A stretch of 64,000 nt of DNA from Ferruginibacter sp. (GCF_028288465.1 NZ_JAQBNR010000056.1:62001-126000), one strand, 5' to 3'. Numbered from the stretch's first letter, positions 37,501 to 44,792 are shown. Program-made: numbers and translations. The notes: generated by a model not told the origin, from the sequence alone.

Positions 37501-39202
37501 TATTGGGAACAGCCGATGCATCCAATGATCCGGTAGCCATCAGCGCCGCTGTTGATCCCGCCATATTGAGTACTGAATTGGCAGCATTGACCCATGCGGC
37601 ATTAACACCACCCCCCGTTATGCTGTTTTGCATATTCACCGTTCCGCTGTTGGTAACGGTAACCGAATTGCCGATATTGATTACCGGAGCTACCGTAAGG
37701 GCTGATCCTAAAGGAATTGTTTTATTTACGCCCAGGGTAATAATGCCCGATCCTGTTACACTTCCTGTACCTGTTATGATTGTTCCTGCGGCGTTAGAAT
37801 TGGTAAGATTGGAAGTACCCAGCGCAAGGGTACCATCAACGGTCACATTACCATTTACCGTCAATGCTGCGCCTCCGGTCATCTGGTAAGAAGAGCCTGC
37901 ACCCACATTCAGCGAACCTGTTAAAGTAAGTGCACTGGAAGATGCGGAAGTACCTGTACCGGTGGTGGTCAGGTTATTTAATATCCAGGCCGCTGAGGCT
38001 GAAAAAAGCCCTGTACCTGATGTGTTCAGCGTATTGTTTACCGTCAATATTTTTCCGGCCGCATTGGTAAGGTTGCCATTGTTTTGAACAGCTACGTTGT
38101 CTACCGTATAATTGTTATCAACCGCCACGGCGTGATTGACGTATACAAAACCTGTTCCGCCGGTTGGTGCACAACCACAGGATACTCCGCCTGAAGTGCG
38201 ACTCCAGATGGCGGTATTACTCCAGTTGCCCGTTGCAATGGAATAAAAATTATTGGTACTGATGGTACGGCTGCCACTGGGATTGCCGGATGTTGCAGTA
38301 AAAGTAGAACCTGAAACTACGGACGATACAAACTGGGCATCTACAACATTACCACTGACAGCACCCGGAGCGATTGCATAGGTTAACCAAAAATAATAAG
38401 TGCCTGCACCCAGGTTGAGTAGCTGGCTTCCATTGATAGTATAACTTCCGCTGGGATTACTGCTACTTCCAAAAAGTGTGGCTGTAGAAAATAAATTGGT
38501 GTTGCCTGTGTAATATAACCTGGCACTTGTTATATCGGTAGCCGGAGCTGTCGATCCGGTAGTATTTAAATTAAATGCGGTGGCAGTTAAATTGGAACAG
38601 GTACCGGTAATTACCACCTGTATTCCGATAACCTGGTTGTCGGCAGTTCCTGAGAACACAGCAGCCGTTACTGTTTGTGTTGCCGAAGCAGATGAGTAAG
38701 CCATTGGTGTACCCGCTGTTAAATCAGCGAAAGAAGCATTATATGGATTGCTGACCTTATTATCGATTTTGAGGGTGCCACCGGTTCTTTTGATATACCC
38801 TGTTGCCGCACTGGTGGCCTTCACTTCTATGTTATTGAAGTTAATCGTATTTAGTTCCGTATTAGATGGACCTGTGTTAATTGTAACGGTAATGGAAGTG
38901 GAGGTAATGCTATAGGAAACGATGGTGACATCTGTTCCGGTGGCGGTAACGGTACCAACACCGGGATTGAATTGAAATGCGGCGTTACTGAAACCCAGGA
39001 TGAATGTAGCATTGGTTTGACCAGGTTTAAATCCCTGTGTGCCACTTCTGCTGGCTTCACTTATTGCAAAGCTGATACTGTTATAACCGGAAGGATAAGT
39101 AGTGCAAAAATTGGGATTGGCTGCTTTGGTAATTCTGTATTTTGCTTGTAGCGAAGACGCACCCATCAATAAGGACAGCAATAGTAAGATGGCGGTTCTC
39201 AT
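28568..39202 (-). CDS. Giant repetitive T9SS-secreted surface protein
   Basis: This is a 3,544-residue protein. I chose the ATG at 39202, where MRTAILLLLSLLMGASSLQA is a clean signal peptide; an ATG at 39271 would place it 23 residues inside. Residues about 150-290 resemble the N-terminal domain of BNR-repeat neuraminidases. Then several thousand residues repeat a beta-strand motif of the type N-W-x-N-x-G-x-F-x-x-G-x-G-x-V-x-F-N-G-x-x-x-Q-x-I, with tens of degenerate copies, a beta-helix or filament. Near the end come a YEVQSS fibronectin-like segment and, in the last 80 residues, a Por-type (T9SS type A) sorting domain ending LPGGKYQVTI. It is thus exported to the cell surface or medium, probably as an adhesin or biofilm protein. 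No cleavage or enzyme site was recognised. Confidence 0.9.
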   Translation of the reverse strand: MRTAILLLLSLLMGASSLQAKYRITKAANPNFCTTYPSGYNSISFAISEASRSGTQGFKPGQTNATFILGFSNAAFQFNPGVGTVTATGTDVTIVSYSITSTSITVTINTGPSNTELNTINFNNIEVKATSAATGYIKRTGGTLKIDNKVSNPYNASFADLTAGTPMAYSSASATQTVTAAVFSGTADNQVIGIQVVITGTCSNLTATAFNLNTTGSTAPATDITSARLYYTGNTNLFSTATLFGSSSNPSGSYTINGSQLLNLGAGTYYFWLTYAIAPGAVSGNVVDAQFVSSVVSGSTFTATSGNPSGSRTISTNNFYSIATGNWSNTAIWSRTSGGVSCGCAPTGGTGFVYVNHAVAVDNNYTVDNVAVQNNGNLTNAAGKILTVNNTLNTSGTGLFSASAAWILNNLTTTGTGTSASSSALTLTGSLNVGAGSSYQMTGGAALTVNGNVTVDGTLALGTSNLTNSNAAGTIITGTGSVTGSGIITLGVNKTIPLGSALTVAPVINIGNSVTVTNSGTVNMQNSITGGGVNAAWVNAANSVLNMAGSTAALMATGSLDASAVPNTVNYNGSGNQTVKIPSSAYYNLYLASSSAGVKSLAGATIVNNDIQLSTGAQLNAAANNITISGNWVNNSTNATPFISSGTVNFNGTDTISGSAVSNFSAIAITSSGFLISNSATGKVVVSGNWANDGDFDHNSSDIIFNGTTTISGASVTDFNTAIINSTKTLTLSATETDFDGDLTVNGTLNHNNGLLMFTGNSVTQNINGATSSLTLYQLEINDGTGGVLLSRPVTISNLLTLTSGNLVLGSNSLTLAATVPAVGGSPFSVTNMIVASGAGSVIKNGTSAASASYTFPVGDNTGTTEYSPLTVTFTAGTYTTGSASIRVVNAKHPNNANTTNYISRYWPVSTTGYTVTNATVAVTYTDADVTGAEANLLMSEWTGSSPWVTFTTAALNTSTNTFTSPSLTAFGDFTAMDNSAQWTGNVSTDWATAGNWDNGAVPGSLTNVAIPSTAVRMPSITGSVSCNWLTINSGATVTNTSSGILNIAGTLTNNGTFTDNGTTVFNGTSGQQTFSGVTVFNNLTVNNTSSLLLGAAATVNNNLLLTAGTLSANNFNLAVKGNWTNNVSATAFTAGTSTVSFNGTAAQTIGGTYATTFNSLTASNTSAVTLSATVNISGDLTVSSGTLDLATFTANRTSSGGTLTVSNNATLKIGGTNTYPSNYATNTLVVASTVEYGGTNQTVANQLYGNLKLTSSSGAVIKTFPSSALTIVGNLSSLAGSGTSVAYTAASNITINGNVSIGASTVFNGSSFSCSIGGNWVNTGTFNGNTGTIIFTGTGTIVSGSGIQNFNNLTVAAALVGFSNGSIALTGNLATTGSGSFNQASGGLLSMSGAGTTISGTGISVDNLTVSGSVSTAASFSVTGNLSVTGSFAASTGTITMSGAAKSISGAGITGFAVLSVTGTITTDASFSVSSSLIVAGSLTATAGTATFTGASTLSGTANLFNITVNGTSLQLSANSIAGVAGVLTMTAGTLNVISSTPNTINFNGTGAQNINAITYDNLTLSNGNSKTAAGNITINDNITIATGTTFVSGSYTHTVYNDWYNYGTFTAGSGTIQFSGSQNTNIFGATTFNILTVNNAIATTAVVLQNNVSAATVNMTLGTILTGSNTLTITNTRTGNGIILGTIERTHAFTTGAAYAFEGPDNSITFSSVASVSSVTVSVTKGTISDFPFGGSISRVYNITVPAGSYNATLRLHYEDDELNGSNESSMALWRYNGVAWTASGKSANSTTANYVEQSGLSNITNRWTCSANSNVVQWNGSVSTDWNTAANWTVLQGSASAPPSATDIVDLGTATFTNHPTISTAVTVKNINFGSVQALTLSMASGGSLISGDIHGSWTGNITHTINANNQNITVNGDLLLSDGTTGHAINLTIGTGTVIVGGTLTESGGANIAFTGTGNLNIAADYNYVSGTFTPGTGTVTYSGATNQSIGAVAYNNLTINKSSSIASVSNAVAVGGDLTVTAGEFDNLTTTSITGNVTIASAAIMSNYNILHVGGNWNNNGTYNGTGINVIFDGSGTQTISATTFNNLEFNKPVGSVALLTGDVILKGNLVGTSGTLDIGSYFFNRDIAGGSATMADAATLIIGADNAPTKFANYYLSTGSTIIFNGTGTQHLLLPGLVYGNIIFRNSGTKILYTGTTVTGNLTIESGATFDAGSNTISLNGNWTNSGNFTPSTSTILCTGAAKNITGTTTFNQITVSGSYTFLSNMTINGLLNITNTGSLSGGSSIAVTMNGDLINSGILYNLGSTTFTGNVLQTLNLINAVQTVAITVNFNGSVSPVLNSTSVPQYGYLNINNTGGVNPSVGWVVAYGLTVGSGGIFNGGSSSHTILGNVTNNGTITSSGTLTFSPSSAATVNLGTNFTSTGRVYFAGSGALTLAGTPVSFKNVNINNTNALGITPSSDWLVTNELRVVSGSVLNAGNHSYTVGGNILNNGTINSSTSAFTMNGTAAQDIYSGSAFNNLTINNTGGFVTLSSNLAVNGTLNFIAGNIQTGTNILSQSSTGILTGAAQNTGWVNGNLQKYMPVGTTSKTFEIGDLSSYTPATIAFSTITTAGSLTASATATDHPNIGTSNINASKSVNRYFTLTNNGIAFTDYTATFNFKASDVDAGANTTLFDIAAYNGTSWSWPVAAARNATSIQATAVTTFGDFAIGEICNRSTTISYTASPYCTTAGTANVTLTGTSGGIYSADTNLSINAATGAIDLISSTPGTYTVTYTIPAGGDCSQFVTSTSVTVGTANTWTGAVNNNWNNTGNWSCGGIPVATADITIPSGLSVYPVITSTIPVHDLNISNGASLTVTGGTLQVGGAINNAGTFDVSAGTVQMNGSTAQTIPAGSFVNNNLLNLIIGNNVTLAGQQNVTGSLSFSSNNNMLTTGGYLTLKSGPAGTAQFADITKGGTISGNSIAGNVTIERYISAGRQWRLLTAPVCSCTAPTINAAWQEGVTSGNPNPGFGTHITGGMAANGFDQGVNNNAAIKYYNSTTNTFSTLPGTNMPITTYPAYFLFIRGDRSTNLSLGVNAALTPTILRAKGQVVTGSIAANVNATGYTLVGNPYPAAIDFHTISKNNVNDKIYLWDPKMGVTGGYVVLIWNGYNGYDATTSVSPVSRYIPSGEAFFVESLDGVNPGTITFKETDKNAGGSDQLFRPVYGNEKIRVNLLGINTDGSASFADGVLTTYNDNNSNNVDRNDAAKILNQSENLCINRNNKNLAIERRKTIDGNDTTFLNLYSLKKQNYLLQITVEAMQNSGQYAVVKDNYAATTNNTMVNMGGVTNITFTVNSDPASYASNRFSIVLKKQIALPVTFTGIKASRTQKNILVEWNTTNELDAKGYEVQSSMTGSNFTTVAVVNKNQSGDAYNWLDENAAQGWHYYRIRLLGIDGNENYSPVVKVSIDKSAAAGIIVLNGNSISNNKVVLQFNNVPKGNYRMQLFSMDARLLKQVDISHAGGNATHDFLTDTDLPGGKYQVTITGRSETISIALIKE

Positions 39203-39637
39203 AAGTTGAATTTGGAAGAAAAAGAATTTAATGTTGCCTGTTATTATTTTCGGCCAATATATTCGTGGCAACCAGATTCAAATTTCAAACATCTATTTAA
39301 CCTTATGAATTCAACCAATGGTGGTGCCCACTTTCACGTAACGTCGCAGATTAGCAGAAAGTGCACTGTTAACGTTTTATACGCAAACAACTACATCTTA
39401 CCCGAAAAGCAGCTATATAGCAATAGTAATTATTGGAACAAATTGAAATTCTCAGTATGTGACTTATGCGAACTGAAAAAATAATTTTAGATGTAAAATA
39501 ACTACAACTGGTAAAAAAAATTTAGACTGAAACGCATAAATCGGGTTTCTAAATTATATACTGCGTGTGACCAATCGTCTGGTTGAAGAAGTGAAATTAC
39601 AATTTGGCAAAATAGATGACTGAAATGGAACTATCAG
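39203..39637. other. Intergenic, possibly decayed DNA
   Basis: No confident gene. A short plus frame near 39567-39620 with LVEEVKLQFGKIDD could be a gene tail. The region between here and 40433 holds several fragments, consistent with old insertions and deletions. Confidence 0.35.
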
Positions 39638-39787
39638 TTAAATATCGGAGCATTCAACAGATAATCGTTTAATATCGAAATCATCGTTGGGTAACAAATC
39701 GATCTTTTTTGCAGGAGGAAGCAAACTATGGCCAGCGGATATAGTTGTTCTCCACTTGCCCGATGAAATAATATCAAATAATCTCAT
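39638..39787 (-). CDS. Possible small ORF, 49 aa
   Basis: An ATG at 39787 opens MRLFDIISSGKWRTTISAGH, ending in KRLSVECSDI, with natural composition on the minus strand. It lies between the giant protein gene and a DUF4143 fragment in a decayed area, so it may be a remnant. No family is recognised. Confidence 0.25.
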   Translation of the reverse strand: MRLFDIISSGKWRTTISAGHSLLPPAKKIDLLPNDDFDIKRLSVECSDI

Positions 39788-39928
39788 TACAAATTTAATA
39801 AAATTCCACCCAAATTCAAACTGAATCGAAACCGTTTACAGTAAATTGATCGCCCGTCTATTCTTGTCAATCGAAGTGATTTAAGTATAACATCTGGCAA
39901 TGAAATCCTTCAAGATTGTCATCAATTT

Positions 39929-40325
39929 TTAAAACAGACTGACCGGGTTTGGTTTAAGGAAATCTTGCAAGTGCAGTCCTGCATTTCCAATAAGTAAAAC
40001 TTTATGAGGGTTAAATTTATTTTTAAAAGCATTCATTCCTGAAGTGGCACTGGTGGCACCGCTCTTTACTTCCAGGCCAATCACTTTCCCCTTTCGTTCA
40101 ATAACAAAATCTACCTCCTCATTTCGCTCTCTCCAATAATGTAAAGTGAATTTTTCGGTAAGTGAATGATCGACCAAATGTGCACCAATGGCAGATTCAA
40201 CCACGCAGCCCCATTCATCAGGTTTGGCAATTGCATCCTTAAACAGATCATTTTTCTGGGCGCTTATTAAAGCGGTATTGTGCACTTGAAATTTTGGGCT
40301 GGATGGTCGTTGGCGGATTACATAG
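39929..40325 (-). pseudogene. DUF4143 fragment of an ATPase (N-terminus missing)
   Basis: The minus-strand frame carries the C-terminal DUF4143 domain of archaeal-type AAA ATPases (PSSPKFQVHNTALI, WGCVVESAIGAHL, the acidic E-V-D-F-V-I and L-E-V-K-S-G). Full-length proteins have about 380 residues; only about 130 remain. The frame is closed by a TAA upstream of codon CGC near 40315, so the P-loop ATPase part is lost. A GTG at 40285 could start a truncated product, but this would lack ATP binding. Domain ends suit a nuclease-like fold (E-V-D...E-V-K). It is a gene remnant. Confidence 0.75.
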
Positions 40326-40433
40326 GTTTATCACCTGCTGCGAAAAACCCGTAAAACCAAAGCAAAGAATTGAAATAAACATACTAAAATATTTATTTGC
40401 ATTTGTTTTTATTTTCTGATGAGAAATTAGCAA
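40248..40433 (-). pseudogene. Signal-peptide end of a lost secreted protein
   Basis: On the minus strand an ATG at 40433 reads MLISHQKIKTNANKYFSMF, then ISILCFGFTGFSQQ, a good signal peptide ending in S-Q-Q as in many Bacteroidota exported proteins. After about residue 35 the frame runs, out of register, into the DUF4143 fragment and stops at 40248. Thus the 5' end of a secreted-protein gene was joined to the 3' end of an ATPase gene. The break lies between about 40310 and 40335. Confidence 0.5.
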
Positions 40434-40583
40434 TTATAGCAGCTTGAATTTTTATCATGTTTCTTTTTTCAACCAAAAAACAACATTTGCAATGTCCCTG
40501 ATGGACTCACAGCATCTGTGCTGCAAAGTGGTACACAAAGAATGTAAACAGCAAACTTTCGTTTTAAATTGTTCTTTAATATT

Positions 40584-41336
40584 TTAGAATGTAATGGTTA
40601 ATCCGCCATCCACTGTAACAACTGACCCTGTCATATAAGATGCATCCGGGCCGGAAAGGAACCAGGCCACTCCTGCTATCTCCTCTGGTTGCGCCGCCCT
40701 TTTTAAAGGAAGGTGGTCATATTGTATGTAATTATGTTTAAACCACTCTGTATCCACTTCGTTTTGCCCGTCTGCTTTTATGGACATGGGAGTATTTACA
40801 AATCCTGGAGCAATGGTGTTGGCGAGGATGTTTCGAGGCGCTAATTCAACTGCAAGAGAGCGGGTAAACTGCGTTATCGCAGCCTTCGCCATTCCGTAAG
40901 CGGAACTTCCATTTGCTACTCTCTGATAGTGAATGGAAGTAACATGAATAATGCGTCCTCCATCTTTAATAAACGGAAGCAATACACGACAAGATTTGAC
41001 TGAACCGTACAGCATAACCTGAAGGGCGTTATCCCATTCAGAAAAATCTGAATCGAGTGCAGCCAAGCTTTGAGATATTCCTATTGTATTCACGAGCGTG
41101 TCGAAATTGAAGCATTTTTCTTCAACCAATCGTTGCAGATCAACCAAGTCCTCATCGTTCCGTACATCTAGCTGGCAGGCAATGTGACCTTCGCCTTCCA
41201 ATAGATTTATTGTTGCAATGCATTCTGACAAACTATGTGCAGCTACAAGCACCTGCCAGCCTTCCTTTGCAAATCGTTGTGCGGTGGCTTTTCCTATTCC
41301 TGAAGAACCACCTAATATTATAACTTTTTTTTTCAT
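40584..41336 (-). CDS. SDR oxidoreductase (sugar or ketose acid type)
   Basis: This is a 250-residue classical SDR. GGSSGIG (9-15), a serine about 134 (IIHVTS), Y147-x-x-x-K151, and PGFVNTPMS are all in place. The ATG at 41336 begins MKKKVIILGG; an ATG at 41345 adds three residues. It is the last gene of the cluster of a lactonase, FAH-type hydrolase and two SDRs, 19 bases after the other SDR, so it probably acts in the same sugar-acid pathway, for example as the L-rhamnose/L-fucose 1-dehydrogenase or the 2-keto-3-deoxy acid 4-dehydrogenase. Which SDR does which step cannot be told from sequence. Confidence 0.85.
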   Translation of the reverse strand: MKKKVIILGGSSGIGKATAQRFAKEGWQVLVAAHSLSECIATINLLEGEGHIACQLDVRNDEDLVDLQRLVEEKCFNFDTLVNTIGISQSLAALDSDFSEWDNALQVMLYGSVKSCRVLLPFIKDGGRIIHVTSIHYQRVANGSSAYGMAKAAITQFTRSLAVELAPRNILANTIAPGFVNTPMSIKADGQNEVDTEWFKHNYIQYDHLPLKRAAQPEEIAGVAWFLSGPDASYMTGSVVTVDGGLTITF

Positions 41337-41355
41337 GGCAAACAATAATCGTTAA

Positions 41356-42108
41356 TCAGTATGTAGCTCTCCCCCCGGAAACATCAAATACAAAACCTGT
41401 ATTGAAGCTTGCCTCTTTCGAAACAATCCATGATGCGATTGAAGCAACTTCATCTACAGTTCCCAATCTACCCATAGGTATTTTCGCCGTCATATATGCC
41501 AATTGTTCAGAAGCAGTATTTTCGTTCATGGCAGTTTTAATAACAGCAGGTGCAAGACCGTTAACTGTAATTCCGGTTTGTGCGTATTCTTTCCCAATAC
41601 CTTTAACAAGGCCAATTACTCCTGCTTTCATCGAAGAATACCCTGCCATGAAAGGATTGCCTTCCTTGCCCGCAATGGATGCGAGCAACAGTATTCGTCC
41701 ATAGTTATTCGGCTCCATTTCTTTGATAGCATACTTCGTCATGAGAAAGGCTCCCCTAAGATTTATTGCATAGATCATATCATATTCTTCCACCGGATAA
41801 TCAGTAATTTTTGTACTGGTAGGACCAACAATACCAGCAGAATTAACCATGATATCAATTTTACCAATAGTTGTTTTCACAAAACCAATTGCTCGTGCAA
41901 CCTCGTGTTCTGAAGATATATCTACCTTGTAACCCTCTGCAGTATAACCTTTCTCTTTTAATGTTATCAATGCTTTTGTCAAGAGTGTTTCATTGATGTC
42001 AAACAAAGCAACGCTTCCTCCTTCTGATGCTATGCGCTCTGCAATACCAAATCCTAGTCCATCAGCACCGCCTGAAATTACAGCAACCTGGTCTTCAAAT
42101 CTTTTCAT
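41356..42108 (-). CDS. SDR oxidoreductase (2-keto-3-deoxy acid dehydrogenase-like)
   Basis: This is a 250-residue SDR with SGGADGLG (12-19), NSAGIVGP, the serine in LLLASIAG (about S144), Y157-S-S-M-K161 and PAVIKTAMN. An aspartate after strand 2 (ALFDIN) favours NAD. The long MKRFEDQVAV opening and GFVFDVSGGRATY end resemble the SDRs that oxidise 2-keto-3-deoxy-L-rhamnonate or L-fuconate at C4. It lies between the FAH-type hydrolase and the second SDR on the same strand. The role follows from context and is inference. Confidence 0.87.
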   Translation of the reverse strand: MKRFEDQVAVISGGADGLGFGIAERIASEGGSVALFDINETLLTKALITLKEKGYTAEGYKVDISSEHEVARAIGFVKTTIGKIDIMVNSAGIVGPTSTKITDYPVEEYDMIYAINLRGAFLMTKYAIKEMEPNNYGRILLLASIAGKEGNPFMAGYSSMKAGVIGLVKGIGKEYAQTGITVNGLAPAVIKTAMNENTASEQLAYMTAKIPMGRLGTVDEVASIASWIVSKEASFNTGFVFDVSGGRATY

Positions 42109-42202
42109 TTGTATCCGTTAAAGTGTTTAGGAAAGTTTTTATCGATTCGTCTGTAACACGGCTTCATTTTTGATGCTTTGACTTTTTTTTAAATTAGTGA
42201 AG

Positions 42203-43078
42203 TCAAACCTTGGTACCAATTCTTATTGAACTGCTATGCATTTTGCAGGTTTGTTGACTGCCCAGCCCTTCAATTGCTAATTCAACAACATTCCCTTCGT
42301 TTAAACCTTGTGGCGGTTTCATTCCAAGCCCAACACCCGGCGGCGTTCCGGTACTTATTAAATCCCCTGCTTCCAACGTCATAACCTGCGAGAGATAATG
42401 CACCAGGAAATAAGAATTAAAAACCATCGTGTTGGTATTCCCTTTTTGCATCTGCTTCCCTTTCACATGTAGTGACATAGCCAAATTGTGAACATCATTT
42501 ATTTCGTTAGCAGTAGCAAGGAAGGGGCCTAATGGATTGAAATTATCGCAGGACTTTCCTTTTGTCCATTGACCGCCTCTCTCTAATTGAAACGCTCTTT
42601 CGGAAACATCATGAGACACACAATAACCACCTATATAATCTTTTGCTTCTTCAATAGAGTTGAGGTAACGGGCATCTTTTCCAATAACAATTCCTAATTC
42701 AACTTCCCAATCTGTTTTTTCACTGCCTCTGGGAATAAGAACATTATCGTAAGGACCTATTACTGTATTAGCTCCTTTTTGGAATATGATAGGCTCTGCG
42801 GGTACGGCCATTCCAGACTCTGCCGCGTGGTCCGAATAATTCAGGCCAATACAAATAACCTTTCCCGGTCGCGCTATACATGAACCCCAACGAGTATGTT
42901 CAGAAACATCTGGCAGGTTTGTATTGTTTGCCAATATGGCTTCCAGTTTCTTTAAACCATCTTCTCGAAAGAACGGCCGGTTCCAATCCTCAAAATACTG
43001 TGAGAGGTCTTTGCGTTTTCCATCTCTAAGCAACCCCGGTTTTTCACTTTCCTGGTTTCCAAAACGTATTAATTTCAT
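42203..43078 (-). CDS. Fumarylacetoacetate hydrolase-family, diketo-sugar acid hydrolase
   Basis: This is a 291-residue FAH-fold protein. YSDHAAESG, the metal ligands E125 and E127 in DWEVELGIVIG and D157 in CVSHDVSER, the RGGQWTKGKSCDNFNPLGP block and STGTPPGVGLGMKPP are the standard landmarks. Members of this branch cleave 2,4-diketo-3-deoxy-L-fuconate or -rhamnonate into pyruvate and L-lactate in the cytoplasm. The length is normal. Its first four bases overlap the stop of the lactonase gene, so it is translationally coupled to it. With two SDRs following, this supports the diketo-hydrolase pathway. Confidence 0.88.
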   Translation of the reverse strand: MKLIRFGNQESEKPGLLRDGKRKDLSQYFEDWNRPFFREDGLKKLEAILANNTNLPDVSEHTRWGSCIARPGKVICIGLNYSDHAAESGMAVPAEPIIFQKGANTVIGPYDNVLIPRGSEKTDWEVELGIVIGKDARYLNSIEEAKDYIGGYCVSHDVSERAFQLERGGQWTKGKSCDNFNPLGPFLATANEINDVHNLAMSLHVKGKQMQKGNTNTMVFNSYFLVHYLSQVMTLEAGDLISTGTPPGVGLGMKPPQGLNEGNVVELAIEGLGSQQTCKMHSSSIRIGTKV

Positions 43079-43989
43079 ACGGACATTTGTTTTGGTTCAT
43101 AATCAAAAGCAACCGTTTGCATTCCTTGATAACCACTATTTTTGATAACGAATAGAGATCCGGCTAAGGGCTGTTCTTTATGTTCTTTTTCGGTTAATCC
43201 AATGCTTGCAGAGGTCACATACAGGTCCTGCAGGTCCTCTCCACCAAACGTACACGACGTAATACGGGCTACAGGTAGTGCAATACTCAACAACTTCTTA
43301 CCTGAACTAGGATTCCAACGCGTCACTTGCCATCCTTTCCAGTGAGCAATCCAAAGCATACCTTCTCGATCTATGGTCATTCCATCAGGAAAACCTTCTT
43401 TCTTTGGAATTGTAAAAGCTACCCTTTTATTTGTGATGTTTCCCGTTTTTATGTCATAGTCGTAAGCCACAACCTCAAAAGTCGGAGTATCAATATAGTA
43501 AAACGTGTTATTATCTGGACTCCACGCCATACCGTTTGAAATGGTCACTCCTTTGATCCTAAGTGAATAACAAAGGTCTTTTTCGATCATATAAACGCTT
43601 CCCGCCTCCTTCTTTTCTGAAAGCGCCATTGTACCTATCCAAAATCGACCGGCAGGGTCGCATTTACCGTCGTTGTAACGGTTTTTAGTTAAACTAACTT
43701 CAGGGTGGCACAATAAATTAATTTTTCCATTTCCCCGGTTAATTGAAGACAATCCATTTTTCAAGGCGGCGAGAAAGTCACCATTCTTACACAGGGCAAT
43801 TGCACCTATCAAATCTTTTACTTTAAACTTCCGATGTTCGTTTTTTGTAAGCAGAAATTCATGAATATTTCCATTAGCAATATCTACCCAGCATATAGAT
43901 TTGTTTGCTGCATCCCATACTGGCCCCTCACCTAAACGGCAACAGTGTGGCGTGACGACTTCATATTTTAGAGGAGGGGATGTTAACAT
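43075..43989 (-). CDS. SMP-30/gluconolactonase-family lactonase
   Basis: This is a 304-residue six-bladed beta-propeller of the SMP-30 family. Metal ligands are visible as E21 in RLGEGPVWD, N106 in RYNDGKCDP, N152 in TISNGMAWSPD and D202 in FPDGMTID. It opens sugar lactones to acids in the cytoplasm; no signal peptide is seen. It is the first gene of a four-gene catabolic cluster and overlaps the FAH-type hydrolase by four bases. The likely substrate is L-rhamnono- or L-fucono-lactone, from context. Confidence 0.9.
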   Translation of the reverse strand: MLTSPPLKYEVVTPHCCRLGEGPVWDAANKSICWVDIANGNIHEFLLTKNEHRKFKVKDLIGAIALCKNGDFLAALKNGLSSINRGNGKINLLCHPEVSLTKNRYNDGKCDPAGRFWIGTMALSEKKEAGSVYMIEKDLCYSLRIKGVTISNGMAWSPDNNTFYYIDTPTFEVVAYDYDIKTGNITNKRVAFTIPKKEGFPDGMTIDREGMLWIAHWKGWQVTRWNPSSGKKLLSIALPVARITSCTFGGEDLQDLYVTSASIGLTEKEHKEQPLAGSLFVIKNSGYQGMQTVAFDYEPKQMSV

Positions 43990-44105
43990 GGACGTAATAG
44001 TGTAATTTGTTTTAACATAGGTGTATTTCGAATTAATTTACTACTAATGTGAGTCTTTCGTCACTTTACTACCCGAACTACCGCAAAGAAAATCCATATC
44101 TGCAC

Positions 44106-44700
44106 CTAAGTGTGCAGCTTGCCTGCATATAGATCAAATAGCCACTTAAAAAAAGAATACAGAGGGCTTGCTAAAGGACATAGGGGCAATCCTCCGTTAT
44201 AATTCTTACCAAAGTTTTCCATGGTATCAAGCGCAATAGCCCCACCTACGGAGCCGCCCACCATAAATGTTGTATCCGGCTTGCTATACTTCTGATAAAA
44301 AAATTTCGCAACACTTCCGTTTCATTCACACCTTCCACATAAGCAAAACTCTGTGTGGAATAATCGAAGGCTGCAACGCCAAAACCTCTCTCTAAAAGGG
44401 TGTAACGCTGCTTTGAAAGAAGGGACCTTTACTGAAATTTTGAACAATTCCTTTCACCTCGTACCCATGGGCATACATAAAGAGTTTGCCCTTCCAATTG
44501 GCAGGAAAAAGAATTCGATAATCCGCACCGTTTATGTTATCAGAATCTGTTTTAACGATAAGATTTTGTGCCACCAGGTTCTGAACATAAAAAAAGGCCA
44601 TAAAATTAAGGAGCAGGCAAAAATATTTTTTTATTGTACTACTTACTTTTAGTTTTAATTGCCCCTGATTATGTTCGTGTTTGATTTGTTCCATCTGGTA
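44106..44700 (-). pseudogene. Broken secreted alpha/beta hydrolase
   Basis: Three minus-strand pieces in different frames join into one gene. Piece 1 (to about 44395) has a signal peptide and GADYRILFPANWKGKLFMYA. Piece 2 (to about 44300) has LLERGFGVAAFDYS. Piece 3 has FMVGGSVGGAIALD, with the G-x-S-x-G nucleophile elbow, and KNYNGG, then ends in unrelated sequence at the TAG near 44106. Two frameshifts plus loss of the C-terminal half make it non-functional. It lies between the sugar-acid genes and SusD, so it was probably an esterase of the same locus. The start is uncertain; an ATG at 44739 extends the head by non-conserved residues. Confidence 0.7.
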
Positions 44701-44753
44701 CTCACGGCATTCAACACAATCAAGATATTTTAATTTCACCGACCATGATAAAA

Positions 44754-44786
44754 GAGAAGAAACAGCAACAGTTGCTGTTTCTTCTC
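44754..44786 (-). terminator. Terminator of the susCD operon
   Basis: GAGAAGAAACAGCAAC and its exact 16-base reverse complement flank one base. On the minus strand it is followed by TTTTAT. It starts seven bases past the SusD stop codon, which is where the susC-susD transcript should end. The stem is also followed by an A/T run on the other side. Confidence 0.85.
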
Positions 44787-44792
44787 ACCGAA

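Noticed and set aside
28968..38000. Many plus-strand frames with valine- and proline-rich products
   Set aside because: They are antisense shadows of the threonine/asparagine/glycine-rich giant gene.
28568..39202. Repeated DNA that could be mistaken for a CRISPR array
   Set aside because: Repeats are degenerate, vary in length and lie within one continuous coding frame; no cas genes are seen.
39206..39484. 92-codon plus-strand frame
   Set aside because: Starts in the leader of the giant gene and resembles nothing; typical chance frame in AT-rich DNA.
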